Assembly (NCBI GenBank): GCA_964428355.1 | Contig: CAYRYU010000080.1 | Coordinates: 1-32,178, forward strand | Direction: 5' to 3' | DNA length: 32,178 nucleotides | Source of the DNA: CAYRYU01 sp964428355 | GTDB lineage: Bacteria > Muiribacteriota > Ozemobacteria > Ozemobacterales > Ozemobacteraceae | Part shown: one piece after another, positions 18,001-25,771 of the stretch | How positions within the stretch are numbered: position 1 is the stretch's first letter | Layout: each line of letters opens with the position of its first letter | Notes under the pieces: model-generated | Database searches by the model: none | What the model was told of the DNA's origin: nothing | What the model saw: only the letters and a program-made list of their open reading frames with translations | Position numbers and translations under genes: made by a program

Positions 18001-18724
18001 CCGTCCGGCGAAGACGTTCGAGCTCCTGCACGCGGGCATGGAGGCCTGAGAATTCATCGTCCGGGAGAAGGAGAACCCCCTCGAGTTCGCGCTCGAGAGA
18101 ATCGACAGCGGCCCCCGCGGCCTTGTCGCGCTCGAAAACCGCCCGGGAGATTTGGGTGTAGATTTCGGTACCCGTGATCTGTTCGAGGATCTGGGCCCGG
18201 TCGTCCGTGCGCGCTTCAAGGAAAGCCGCGAACTGCCCCTGGGCCAGAAGGCAGGTCCGGGTGAATCGCTCGAAATCGAGACCTGTAAGCTCCTCCACCT
18301 TCCTGGGCACCTGGGAAATCATCGATGTCTCGAAGTCGTCTTCGGGACATCGAGGGGTGATCTGTGTCAGTTGCATCCTGGGGGCTTGTAGCACCCCGGA
18401 AGCGGAATTGCGGGACCGGTGCTGGTCCCAGCGGGAGCGGAAAACCACCGTCCGGGTTCCGATCAGGGCTTCGAAATCAACCTCCGAACGGCAGGTTCCG
18501 GTTCCCCGGGTCATCAGCTCGTTTTCTCCCTTCGAAAGTTTCAACCTCGGGGTCTGCCCGAACAGGGCCAGGGAAACGGCATCGAGGATGGTCGTCTTGC
18601 CCGACCCGGTGGGCCCCGTAATGGCGAAAATCCCGTGGCCGGCGAGAACAGGATCGGTGAAATCGATCTCGAAGCCGCCTTTGAGCGAATTGATGTTGGA
18701 AAACCGCACCGCAAGGATCTTCAT
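15044..18724 (-). CDS. sbcC: SbcC, ATPase subunit of the SbcCD (Rad50-like) nuclease
   Basis: The 1226-residue protein is a Rad50-type SMC-like ATPase that powers the SbcD nuclease in processing hairpins, palindromes and protein-blocked DNA ends. Walker A is GPTGSGKT (37-44). Two long coiled-coil halves flank the zinc hook CPLC (607-610). The ABC signature LSGGEKFLASLALALGLARM begins near 1128 and Walker B with the catalytic Glu is DE at 1160-1161 (FIDEGFGALD). A D-loop follows. Length is slightly above that of E. coli SbcC (1048 residues). It begins at 18724 with a 4-nt ATGA overlap with sbcD, so the two are translated together. There is no terminator before the ankyrin relic on the other strand. 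Confidence 0.97.
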   Translation of the reverse strand: MKILAVRFSNINSLKGGFEIDFTDPVLAGHGIFAITGPTGSGKTTILDAVSLALFGQTPRLKLSKGENELMTRGTGTCRSEVDFEALIGTRTVVFRSRWDQHRSRNSASGVLQAPRMQLTQITPRCPEDDFETSMISQVPRKVEELTGLDFERFTRTCLLAQGQFAAFLEARTDDRAQILEQITGTEIYTQISRAVFERDKAAGAAVDSLERELEGVLLLPDDEFSGLHARVQELERLRRTAEEEKRTLEGNIAWVRMSGSLRATRDGLEAQLLKHSAERESAAPDLRRLSESRRGEPARQITQRLDSIREAVGKKKSELEVSQRSVPLAKDALSTAEESQRLLREAKTGFLSTLEAEQSLIREVRSLDQHVSSLVKTRGQVGGVLQGLESSWETVRKRVEDLTTSIRESSDLSRSLQEYLDSNSRNGQLEGDLKTLKALTDRRSKAEERLGKAREEIDRRKLEADDFRKQADGLANEIVMERKASFAQASLLESVEKDILTRFSGIGRSSLEETLAMAKRRVDLGNSLHDLSLEISHGSSDRDSLEKAIFDRTALILKLQESVKELDEKKRGIEASIEELAERRTFLQTASSFDEQRAQLHEGKPCPLCGALEHPLLAHQESLGSDLKNADGAFKKEKANLRKTEEALKVAEKDLHALSGEQAGDSRSIEALAKRVLSWKDKWDVLCRGLGVHFSCEDEKALASLEEELETYLRNAVKTAADFDSLQERRIKAEKAVGVSARRVLELEKKDVQIRGSILGSENLGLEARKREEEAKGELECCEKEIRGLLLVHGLMEFDDEALSMLKKRSEEFQVSRKKLDETVRLENRKQRDLEGARSELTGLEKQKGDRMVEFEELGRRAGEAGEKRRVLFGDKDPDIRENELRVARDGHESNVAEADRQVAQAREALVRLQTTEERLIAELVALSADQEDSEIALRELLPAVGFPDETSLRSALLPQKELERLEAIEKNLETRAVFLRGQLEAVGDQIQAHEKARPTSSTLEELIKAHSEAGDRHSTAIATWQDEWKKLSTQEENRARFHSLRDRISAARQLREPWIKLNDLIGSHDGKKFREFAHGLTFSNLVSHANHQLSRFNDRYLLANEGLELQVVDRYLANSRATVKNLSGGEKFLASLALALGLARMVGRKHRMDTLFIDEGFGALDPQALEMAIAVLCGLQQQGKLIGVISHVEALKERLPARIDIQRLGGGFSSLSGPGCRTTG

Positions 18725-19938
18725 CGGGTTTCCCCCGCCCTCACCCGTTGGAGGATTTCATTGAAGGCCTGCTCAACGATGTTCCTGTCAGACTCGCTCA
18801 GGCGGCCGGCTTCGAGCCGGTGACGGAAAACCTCTTCGGGCGTTATTTCCCCGAGGTCGGCTCCGGGTTGGAGGCTCACTGAAGCTGTCTCCGATGTTGC
18901 GTAACGGCAGGCCAGGACCCGAAGCGGGAGGTCGGCCGCCAGATCGTCCACCCTTTCCTTCAGATCGGGAACCAAATCCGGACCATCGTATATGACTTCC
19001 ACCCATGAGGTGTTGTTCGCGGTTGGAATCGACCGGAGCCTGGTTTCGATGGTGGGAAGGTCGCCCACGATCTTGACCAGGGTTCTGAAACCGGGAATAG
19101 CGATAGACCTGCCCTCCTGGGGGTTCTCGGGATGGAAAACGAAAACCTCCTTCAGATGCTCCCCTTCGTCGAAGGAAAGGGGGATAGGCGACCCGGAATA
19201 CCTTACCCTGCCCTGATTTCCAACGACCTGGGGACGGTGGAGATGCCCCAGAGCTACGTAGGAGATCTCCTCAGGGAATCTTCCGGCGGGAAAAGCTCCA
19301 AGGTCACCGATGTAGAGATCTCTTTCTCCCTCGGATCTCATGGTTCCCTGAGCAAAAAGGTGCCCGGTAGCAATGATTGGCAGAAAAGGGTTTCCGAGGT
19401 TTTCGCGTCGGGCCATGGCCAGGCCCGACGCCCGTTTGTACAAAGCTGCGGTTCCCTCGACGATGCCCCGGTCGCGATCTTCGGGTGCCTCCCCCGGCTT
19501 GGGAAAATGGACATCCCGGTCACGGAGAAAGGGGACAGGGCAGACCAGGGCGGCGGGCTTGCCGTCGGAACCGGCCGCCAGGATGATTCCGGATTCAGGC
19601 TGTTCGGGATCGATCGCCCCGACTACCGTCACCTGGAGCTCTTTCAGCAGCCTTCCCGGGGCCTGCAAGGTCGATGGCGAGTCGTGATTCCCTCCGACGA
19701 TCACGATCTGAGCACAGCCATTTTCGCGACATCGTGCGAGGAAGGAGAAATACATCGCCAGAGCATAGTTGGAGGGCAACCCGTTATCGAAAACATCACC
19801 TGCAACGATAAGAAGGTCGACTTGCTCCTCCCGGATGAGCTCCAGGAGCCATTCTAGAAAGCTCCGGTGCTCGTCGTCACGCCTCTGTTGGAACAGCAGG
19901 TGACCCAGGTGCCAATCGGATGTATGGAGGATTTTCAT
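18721..19938 (-). CDS. sbcD: SbcD, nuclease subunit of SbcCD (Mre11-like)
   Basis: The 405-residue protein is the Mre11-type Mn-dependent nuclease of SbcCD. Phosphoesterase motifs are seen in order: D8 and H10 (HTSDWHLGH), D48 (AGDVFDNG), N84 and H85 (GGNHDS), then ATGHLFAQG and ALGHLHRPQ. The capping region follows. The start at 19938 has GGAG at the right spacing and opens with MKILHTSDWHLG, the usual first residues of the family; a longer frame from 20106 is rejected. It is cytoplasmic and acts with SbcC in an S-strand pair joined by the ATGA overlap. A TTGCCA-N18-TATGGT promoter lies just upstream. Confidence 0.97.
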   Translation of the reverse strand: MKILHTSDWHLGHLLFQQRRDDEHRSFLEWLLELIREEQVDLLIVAGDVFDNGLPSNYALAMYFSFLARCRENGCAQIVIVGGNHDSPSTLQAPGRLLKELQVTVVGAIDPEQPESGIILAAGSDGKPAALVCPVPFLRDRDVHFPKPGEAPEDRDRGIVEGTAALYKRASGLAMARRENLGNPFLPIIATGHLFAQGTMRSEGERDLYIGDLGAFPAGRFPEEISYVALGHLHRPQVVGNQGRVRYSGSPIPLSFDEGEHLKEVFVFHPENPQEGRSIAIPGFRTLVKIVGDLPTIETRLRSIPTANNTSWVEVIYDGPDLVPDLKERVDDLAADLPLRVLACRYATSETASVSLQPGADLGEITPEEVFRHRLEAGRLSESDRNIVEQAFNEILQRVRAGETR

Positions 19939-19964
19939 GTGCCACTCCGGGAACGGTTCTGCCC

Positions 19965-19994
19965 ACCATACCCCCACCGGCCCCACGTTGGCAA
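19965..19994 (-). promoter_or_regulatory. Sigma70-like promoter for sbcDC
   Basis: On the minus strand TTGCCA (19994-19989, five of six) is followed by 18 bases and TATGGT (19970-19965, four of six). Transcription would begin near 19958, about 20 nt upstream of the sbcD ATG at 19938. This is a reasonable but unproven match. Confidence 0.35.
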
Positions 19995-20036
19995 ACCCCG
20001 CGCGATTCACGGTCCATTGCGGGTAACGGCCAACGG

Positions 20037-20891
20037 TCAGGTCGGATCGTGGGAAACGGTTTCGGTGGAGATTGCTGGGACCGTCACCACACCGGAGCCC
20101 CCACATTCGACGCAGGGTTTTTTCCCTTCCCTCGAGCGACCCTGGTCATCGTGCGGCAACCATTGGCCGAAACCGTTGCAACAGGGGCAGATCATCTGGA
20201 CACCGATAATCCGGAACCCGAGTGTGGCCGGCTGTGAGTAGCGGGCCATCGAGTTGCTCTGCGCGACGAGGAGCTGGTAACGGTGGCCGATTTCCAGGGT
20301 GCCCTCGTCGAGGCGCGGTTTCCGGTTGCCGCTGTAGGCCTTGGACCAGAGTGGTTCGTGTCCGTGAACGTCGTAGAGTGTAAAGAGCGTCGTGTATCCT
20401 GTCGAGACACATGAAAATTCGGGTTGGAGGGGATCACCGGAGACTTTCACATCCTCCGGTTCGGGGAGAATCTGGGGCATCGGGGAACCGGCGGGGCCTT
20501 TTCTGAGGCATACGGAAAGGGTTCCCGAAGCCGTCCGCCATGGTTTTGCTGCCAACCGCACGATTACATAGTAGAGGTTCCGGCTGAGGCACTCTTCGAC
20601 AATGGCGAGGTCGCCCGTAACCCTGACTTCGCGGCTGATCCAGCCAATTCCTCTTTCGGATTCGGTTTCGGAAAGAAAGAAGAGATTTTCGTAGTTCCGG
20701 CTGGGGGAACCGGCGGAAATCTCGAAGGTGACCGACGAGGCCAACCCCGCTTCGTCGACCTCCTGGGCCTGCGATGATCCGGGGAACCGGAGCAGGACTG
20801 CAAGCAGAATCAACACAACCCATGCACGCAGGCAACCGGACACCCGAAGGGAGTTGCCAAGAACAGAAGGGAAGAAGAACCGATTTTCCAT
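20037..20891 (-). CDS. Exported protein with DnaJ-like double CxxC zinc motif
   Basis: The 284-residue protein has a long N-terminal signal sequence (hydrophobic 22-36, cleavage near SSQA, residue 42). The middle is beta-rich with no family I recognise. The C-terminus carries two CxxCxGxG-type knuckles, CPCCNGFG (235-242) and CVECGGSG (260-267). This pair resembles half of the DnaJ zinc-finger domain and would bind one Zn. Such pairs usually occur in cytoplasmic proteins, so an exported one is odd. GAGGAGG lies before the ATG at 20891; ATG 20921 with AGGTGA is an alternative start. The gene is upstream of sbcD on the same strand with 98 nt between them. Function unknown. Confidence 0.78.
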   Translation of the reverse strand: MENRFFFPSVLGNSLRVSGCLRAWVVLILLAVLLRFPGSSQAQEVDEAGLASSVTFEISAGSPSRNYENLFFLSETESERGIGWISREVRVTGDLAIVEECLSRNLYYVIVRLAAKPWRTASGTLSVCLRKGPAGSPMPQILPEPEDVKVSGDPLQPEFSCVSTGYTTLFTLYDVHGHEPLWSKAYSGNRKPRLDEGTLEIGHRYQLLVAQSNSMARYSQPATLGFRIIGVQMICPCCNGFGQWLPHDDQGRSREGKKPCVECGGSGVVTVPAISTETVSHDPT

Positions 20892-21015
20892 TGCTTTCCT
20901 CCTCGATTTTTTGGATTCCATAAGGAATCACCTGCCGAACCGGATGGGGAAAAAATTCTTCGCACTTTTTTCTGGCTTTGGGAAAATTCCCGGATTCTTC
21001 CCGACGTGAAGGATG

Positions 21016-21044
21016 TTGATTCGACCTCTGAAAAGTGGTATCAG
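21016..21044 (+). promoter_or_regulatory. Sigma70-like promoter for the ankyrin-WD40 gene
   Basis: TTGATT (21016-21021) is followed by exactly 17 bases and TATCAG (21039-21044), four of six matches in each box. The start would fall near 21051, 28 nt before the ATG at 21079 with its GGAGGAAGGA ribosome site between. Confidence 0.38.
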
Positions 21045-21078
21045 GCAAAGAAACCCAATGCCCGGGAGGAAGGAAAAC

Positions 21079-22656
21079 ATGACAAGGAGCCGGAAACTAT
21101 TATGCAGGTTTCTTCTGCTGTTCATCTTGTTGTCCGACGGCCAGGTTTTCGGCAGATCATTTCCTCTGCACGACGCCGTGGACGAGGGGGATATGGGAAA
21201 AGTCTCGAGGCTCCTTGCCCAGGGGGCGGACATCGACGAGGTCTGGCGCGACGAACATTACGTTCTTGGAACGCCGCTGCATCACGCAGTTGCGAGAGAG
21301 GATGAACCGATGGTGGAGTTCCTTTTGGCGAAAGGGGCGAAAACCGATTCGCGTGATCAGCACGGTCAGACCCCGCTGCATTGGGCCTCCAACGAGGGGG
21401 GATGCCGGGAGGGAATCCTCGCCCGCCTCATCGGGAACGGTGCTCCGATCGATTCTACCGACGATTACGGTGAAACCCCGCTTTTCAAGGCGGTAAAGGG
21501 TTTTTCGGATGAAAAAGCTTCGGGAACACCGCATTTCCTTCTTCTGAAAGGAGCGAATCCGAACATCGCCAACCGGGACGGGGTTACCCCTCTCCACGTG
21601 GCAGCCGAAGCGGGAAACGGACCTATCGTCCGGCTCCTGCTGACCCATGGGGCGGACCCTGACCCTGTCGACAGTTGCGGGATGACTCCCCTTTGCCATG
21701 CGATGAAATCGCGGTTCAGGGAAGTCTGTGACCTGCTCATCGGAAAGGGCGCCGATCCAGGGATCTGGACCGGAGGAAACCCTTCGCGAAAGGAAAGGGC
21801 AGCTCTCGAAACACTCAAATCCTTCGACGGGATATGGGGCCTGCAGGAAAACCCGAGCGGGAGCATGATCGGAACGTGCGACTGCGCAGGAAACTGTTAC
21901 CTCTGGAATTCGAAAACCCTTGAACTCGCGGATTTTTTTGTCGCCCCCGGGAATTACACACATCCCGCGGGGTGGGTTCCCGGTGAAGTCAGGTTCTTTG
22001 GCGGCGGGAAATTCCTGTTCTCCTTTATCGCCCCCTCGGACGGCGATCCATTCCATATCTGGAACACGGAAACCGGTGAAATGGCCTTTTCGGGGGATGA
22101 TGGGATCGCTTCTTTCATGGCCCCCTTCCTTCCCGATCCGGTTTTTGAAGAATGGATGAGAAATCCACCACGAATTCGTCCCGAACTTTTTCCGACACCG
22201 GAAGAAACCCTCCTGCTTTCGAAAACCGGGGGTTCGCTTCTGACATCGATCCCCATGGAAAACGGATGCTTTCTCTCTCTCGTCGAATTCGAGAAACCCC
22301 AACAGGCGGTTTTCCGTTTCAACCCCAAGAAGGGATCGGTAGACGAGCTGCTCCGGACCGAAAGGATTCCCTGGATCAGGAGCCTCGCCCTGAGCGAAAA
22401 GAAGGACCGGCTGGCCACGGGAGGGCTGTATGGCTCGATCGCGATCTGGGACGTGCGGACCGGCAAGCGTCTGGTCTCCTGGGTTGGCCACCGGGGCCAC
22501 GTCCGGGCGGTTTCGTTCACGGACGATGACCGGACGCTCATCACGGGGTGTGACACGGGTCATGACCAGCCCGTTTTTCCCCCGGAACTGAAAAAATGGG
22601 AATCGTCGACCGGACGCCCGATTTCCAGGTTCAGGACGACGCTCGGCGGCGAATGA
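21079..22656 (+). CDS. Exported ankyrin repeat-WD40 fusion protein
   Basis: The 525-residue protein opens with a signal peptide (residues 1-25, ending DGQVFG). Ankyrin repeats run from about 28 to 230, with good units at GTPLHHAVAREDEPMVEFLL, GQTPLHWASNEGG, GVTPLHVAAEAGNGPIVRLLL and GMTPLCHAMKSRFREVCDLL. The rest is WD40-like: GTCDCAGNCYLWNSKT near 265-280, then GGLYGSIAIWDVRTGKRLVSWVGHRGHVRAVSFTDDD, followed by a further WD-like strand ending in LKKWESSTG. WD40 repeats build a beta-propeller, but too few units are seen to close a ring unless some are diverged. Both repeat types bind proteins; export makes it an envelope scaffold. GGAGGAAGG precedes the ATG at 21079. Its last 26 bases overlap the end of the phosphatase gene on the other strand. 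Confidence 0.87.
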   Translation: MTRSRKLLCRFLLLFILLSDGQVFGRSFPLHDAVDEGDMGKVSRLLAQGADIDEVWRDEHYVLGTPLHHAVAREDEPMVEFLLAKGAKTDSRDQHGQTPLHWASNEGGCREGILARLIGNGAPIDSTDDYGETPLFKAVKGFSDEKASGTPHFLLLKGANPNIANRDGVTPLHVAAEAGNGPIVRLLLTHGADPDPVDSCGMTPLCHAMKSRFREVCDLLIGKGADPGIWTGGNPSRKERAALETLKSFDGIWGLQENPSGSMIGTCDCAGNCYLWNSKTLELADFFVAPGNYTHPAGWVPGEVRFFGGGKFLFSFIAPSDGDPFHIWNTETGEMAFSGDDGIASFMAPFLPDPVFEEWMRNPPRIRPELFPTPEETLLLSKTGGSLLTSIPMENGCFLSLVEFEKPQQAVFRFNPKKGSVDELLRTERIPWIRSLALSEKKDRLATGGLYGSIAIWDVRTGKRLVSWVGHRGHVRAVSFTDDDRTLITGCDTGHDQPVFPPELKKWESSTGRPISRFRTTLGGE

Positions 22657-25600
22657 CCAGGATGGTCCGGTCATCATCCTGCTCGGAACTCCCGACAAAC
22701 CTTGCCACCCGTCCAAGGATGGAGTCGACGAGGTCCGGGAGTGGGGGATTCCCGCCCGCTTCCTGGCACTCCTTGATCGCTTTCGCGAGATGATCGAGGC
22801 CGAAAGGCTTCCCTGCCTGGTCCCGGCACTCGATCAACCCATCCGAATAGATGACGATCAGCGATTCGCCTGGAATGGGGATCGTGGCCGAAGCCAGCTT
22901 GACCTTACCGACTATTCCCAGGGGTGTCGACGGAAGCGAAAGGAATGAAGGCTCCCCTGATCCCATGGATAGCCTGAAGGGAGAGCATTGTCCGGCGTTT
23001 GCAAGGGACAAGGTCCCTTTTTCCATGTCCAGGATTCCGAAAACCATGGTCATCATCTTCTTTTTCTGGAGCACCGTCAGGAAAAGCCCGTTGAGCCTCC
23101 GAAGCACTTCTTCCGGGTTGTCCCCGCTTTCGCGCGCGAACTGCCGGATTCCGACCTTGGCCATCGCGGTTACCAGGCCCGCGGAAATCCCATGGCCCGA
23201 GACATCCCCAAATGCAAGGGCCAGATGCTTTTCGCTGATGGGAAAGAAGTCGTAGAAATCGCCCCCGACCGCCTGCATCATGTGATTGGCGCCGGCGATT
23301 TCCCAGGGCCCGATTTCGAGACTTCCCGGGGGAAGGATCTCCTGTTGGATCTGCCGGGCGAGCTCCATGTCCCCAAGCCGTTCGAGAGCCTGATTGAAGG
23401 CAAGGCAAAGTTTCCCCAGTTCATCCCCCGCCAGGGGGATCAGACGATGCCCGAACTCCTTGCGCTGCATCGCTCCAACGCCGTTCCTCAGCTCCTCGAC
23501 GGGATGGATGAACCTCCAGTAGAGCAGCAGGGCAAGTCCTGCCCCGAAAAGAAGAAGAGCGAAACCCGCCTGGGCAAGTTTCCGCTTCAGGGAGTGGAAC
23601 GGCTCGAGGACGATTTCCATCGGGGTTCGCGCGACCAGGATGCAATGAACCAGGTTGCGGCACCTCCTGGCGGTCAGGAGCTCCATCCCCGACTCACCCG
23701 GAATGACCTGGTAGAATTCCGAGCTTCCCCGGCTCAGGCTTCTGAAGACCGAGAGGAATCGACGGTAATCCGACATCCCGGGAATGTTGTCCACCATCGG
23801 AAAGAGGGAAATGGCGTTCAACCGGACGGAGGGATGCAGCCCTGATCGTCCTGCGATCAAGGGTGCGAGGTATTCTCCCTCGACATTCCTCGAGTAATGT
23901 GCCCCGAAAAAGAAGTAGTCCGGCTTCCCCGTTTCGTCGGAAAACAGATCCACGTAGATGAAATCATCCCGGTTCAAGGCTCCGATTCGCAGAAAGGAAC
24001 CGAGCGAGAGGCGAACCCTTCTCAGGGCAAAGTCGAAATCCTCCATGAAGCTATCCATCACGAGATCAGATGCGGAAGCGGGTCCTTTTTGGGGTGGCGG
24101 TTCCGGGCTCCTGAATCCGTCAGAAAGAAAGGTCGACCGGGCGATTGCCTTGTAGAAAGCCCGAAGCTTCTCGTTGGTCAGTTCCCCGCGAAGGGAGGCT
24201 TTCTGCCTCCATTGTCCGAAAGCGGGAAGTTCTCCCTTCGAAGAAAACAGATCGCGGAAATCCTCGACCTCGATACTGAAGGTGAATCGTCCGAACCCCT
24301 CGGTGGCTGCCCTTGGAATCCGGTCTATGTGGGCTTCCACCCACTGCCGCCGATAATCCCGAGGTCGGCTTTCGAGCCAGGAAGCAAGATCCTCGTCCGG
24401 GTCGAAAAAGCGGGGGGGATGTAGGACCTCGCCCCCCGAGGAAACGAGAATCGGGAGATCGCAGATCCGATTCCGACGAAGTCTCGCCATCTCCTCCCGA
24501 AAGGCTTCCGGTCTGGAAAAGAGGCTTCTCCAGGCGAACGCGGACTTCCGGTAATCAAGGCTCCTCTTGAGGAAAAAACTGTCGAACCCGTTATCCAAAG
24601 CCGCGAGAGCGTCGAACATCTTCTGGGAATGCCTTTTGACGAACATTCCCTCCTCCTCGGCGAGAAAGGAAAGCCCCCAGAACATGGTGAACAGCGCCGG
24701 AACCCCGAACACCAACAGAAGGAAACCGACCAGCTTCTTCCGAAGGGGAACCGGAATGCTCCATCCATTCAATGTCGCCCGATAGATGAAAAGGAGGAAC
24801 ACGAAACTTGGGATGGCGAAAACCCCGAGGATCACTCCCAATCTCCAGGGGGAAAAAACCGCCACGGGAGAAAGACCAAGGATGAAATCGCCTCTCTCGA
24901 GAGACATGACCACCGCCTGGAATCCGCAATGAAAAAACCTGTTCCCGGGTTCGATCCGGAATCGTTCCATCAGGGAGGCCAGGGAATCATTTGAGAATCC
25001 GGTGGGGAAACTCCCCTGGAAACTGCCATGGAAGCGCGAAAGGAGATGGACCTCCCCCCTCGAAACCCGCTCAAGGGAACGCTTCATCAATAAGGTCTCC
25101 AGGCGGGATTCACGCCTGACGAAAACCAACAGGCCGCCCACCTCGCCCGCTCCTCCCGGTTCGAACAGGAAGTATCCCGCAATGCAAGGATCCTGTTCCG
25201 GAAGAAGATGGACCCGCCCGGGCCTCCCCTTGAGGAAACCGATCTTCCTTTTGTAGTCGGGAAAAACCGCTTCCAGAACCCTGGCCTCCTCTTCGGTAAG
25301 CTGCATCTTCTCGTCGAAGTTCCGCCTGATTTCCCTGAAAAGCAGCTCGGCAGCGAGGGGTCCCGAACCGGGAGGGGCTCCGGGCACCCGGCCATTCCCA
25401 TCGAAAAGGGTCACGGAAAACAGGCCCGGCGGAAAGGACGCCAGAAAGTCGGAACAGATCGACCTGACGAGAGCCGGATCCGCCCTGGTTCCAAGAAGCC
25501 GCTTGCGGGAAAGCTCCCCGTCGATGAGAGGGGTGAGGGCATCCTCGATGTCCAGGCCCTCTTCGACCCTCGCAAGAACCTCTTCGATACGGTCGAAGCA

Positions 25601-25771
25601 ACCTTCGGTCATGTTTTCGACCGTTCTTTGGAGAAAGAAACCCGCGCCGGTCCAAAAGAAGAAGGCAGGCCCCCCCCACAAAGCCAGGGAAACGAGAAGG
25701 AACCGGAAGTACCGCTCTGGAGCCAGAAAAACCGCGGAATCCCGGGGGGCACTTTCCTGGAACATCTTCAT
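22631..25771 (-). CDS. Membrane PP2C (SpoIIE/RsbU-type) phosphatase with HAMP domain
   Basis: The 1046-residue protein has a membrane segment at about 22-48, an outside region, two further segments at about 310-370, a second long outside region, and a last segment at about 745-765 running into a HAMP domain (WRFIHPVEELRNG to about 800). A SpoIIE-type PP2C domain fills 802-1046. Its metal ligands are all present: D838 and D841 (GGDFYD), D856 (GDVSGHG), D977 (SDGLIE) and D1033-D1034 (DDDRT). RsbU/SpoIIE phosphatases dephosphorylate STAS-domain anti-anti-sigma proteins to switch a sigma factor on. The two outside regions imply a signal-sensing receptor. It overlaps the upstream paralogue by ATGA (25768-25771). 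No STAS or anti-sigma partner is in the window, so its target is unknown. Confidence 0.93.
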   Translation of the reverse strand: MKMFQESAPRDSAVFLAPERYFRFLLVSLALWGGPAFFFWTGAGFFLQRTVENMTEGCFDRIEEVLARVEEGLDIEDALTPLIDGELSRKRLLGTRADPALVRSICSDFLASFPPGLFSVTLFDGNGRVPGAPPGSGPLAAELLFREIRRNFDEKMQLTEEEARVLEAVFPDYKRKIGFLKGRPGRVHLLPEQDPCIAGYFLFEPGGAGEVGGLLVFVRRESRLETLLMKRSLERVSRGEVHLLSRFHGSFQGSFPTGFSNDSLASLMERFRIEPGNRFFHCGFQAVVMSLERGDFILGLSPVAVFSPWRLGVILGVFAIPSFVFLLFIYRATLNGWSIPVPLRKKLVGFLLLVFGVPALFTMFWGLSFLAEEEGMFVKRHSQKMFDALAALDNGFDSFFLKRSLDYRKSAFAWRSLFSRPEAFREEMARLRRNRICDLPILVSSGGEVLHPPRFFDPDEDLASWLESRPRDYRRQWVEAHIDRIPRAATEGFGRFTFSIEVEDFRDLFSSKGELPAFGQWRQKASLRGELTNEKLRAFYKAIARSTFLSDGFRSPEPPPQKGPASASDLVMDSFMEDFDFALRRVRLSLGSFLRIGALNRDDFIYVDLFSDETGKPDYFFFGAHYSRNVEGEYLAPLIAGRSGLHPSVRLNAISLFPMVDNIPGMSDYRRFLSVFRSLSRGSSEFYQVIPGESGMELLTARRCRNLVHCILVARTPMEIVLEPFHSLKRKLAQAGFALLLFGAGLALLLYWRFIHPVEELRNGVGAMQRKEFGHRLIPLAGDELGKLCLAFNQALERLGDMELARQIQQEILPPGSLEIGPWEIAGANHMMQAVGGDFYDFFPISEKHLALAFGDVSGHGISAGLVTAMAKVGIRQFARESGDNPEEVLRRLNGLFLTVLQKKKMMTMVFGILDMEKGTLSLANAGQCSPFRLSMGSGEPSFLSLPSTPLGIVGKVKLASATIPIPGESLIVIYSDGLIECRDQAGKPFGLDHLAKAIKECQEAGGNPPLPDLVDSILGRVARFVGSSEQDDDRTILVIRRRASS

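Noticed and set aside
21157..22716. Long minus-strand open frame opposite the ankyrin-WD40 gene
   Set aside because: Product lacks any repeat or domain pattern and has no ribosome site; the plus strand shows clear ankyrin units.
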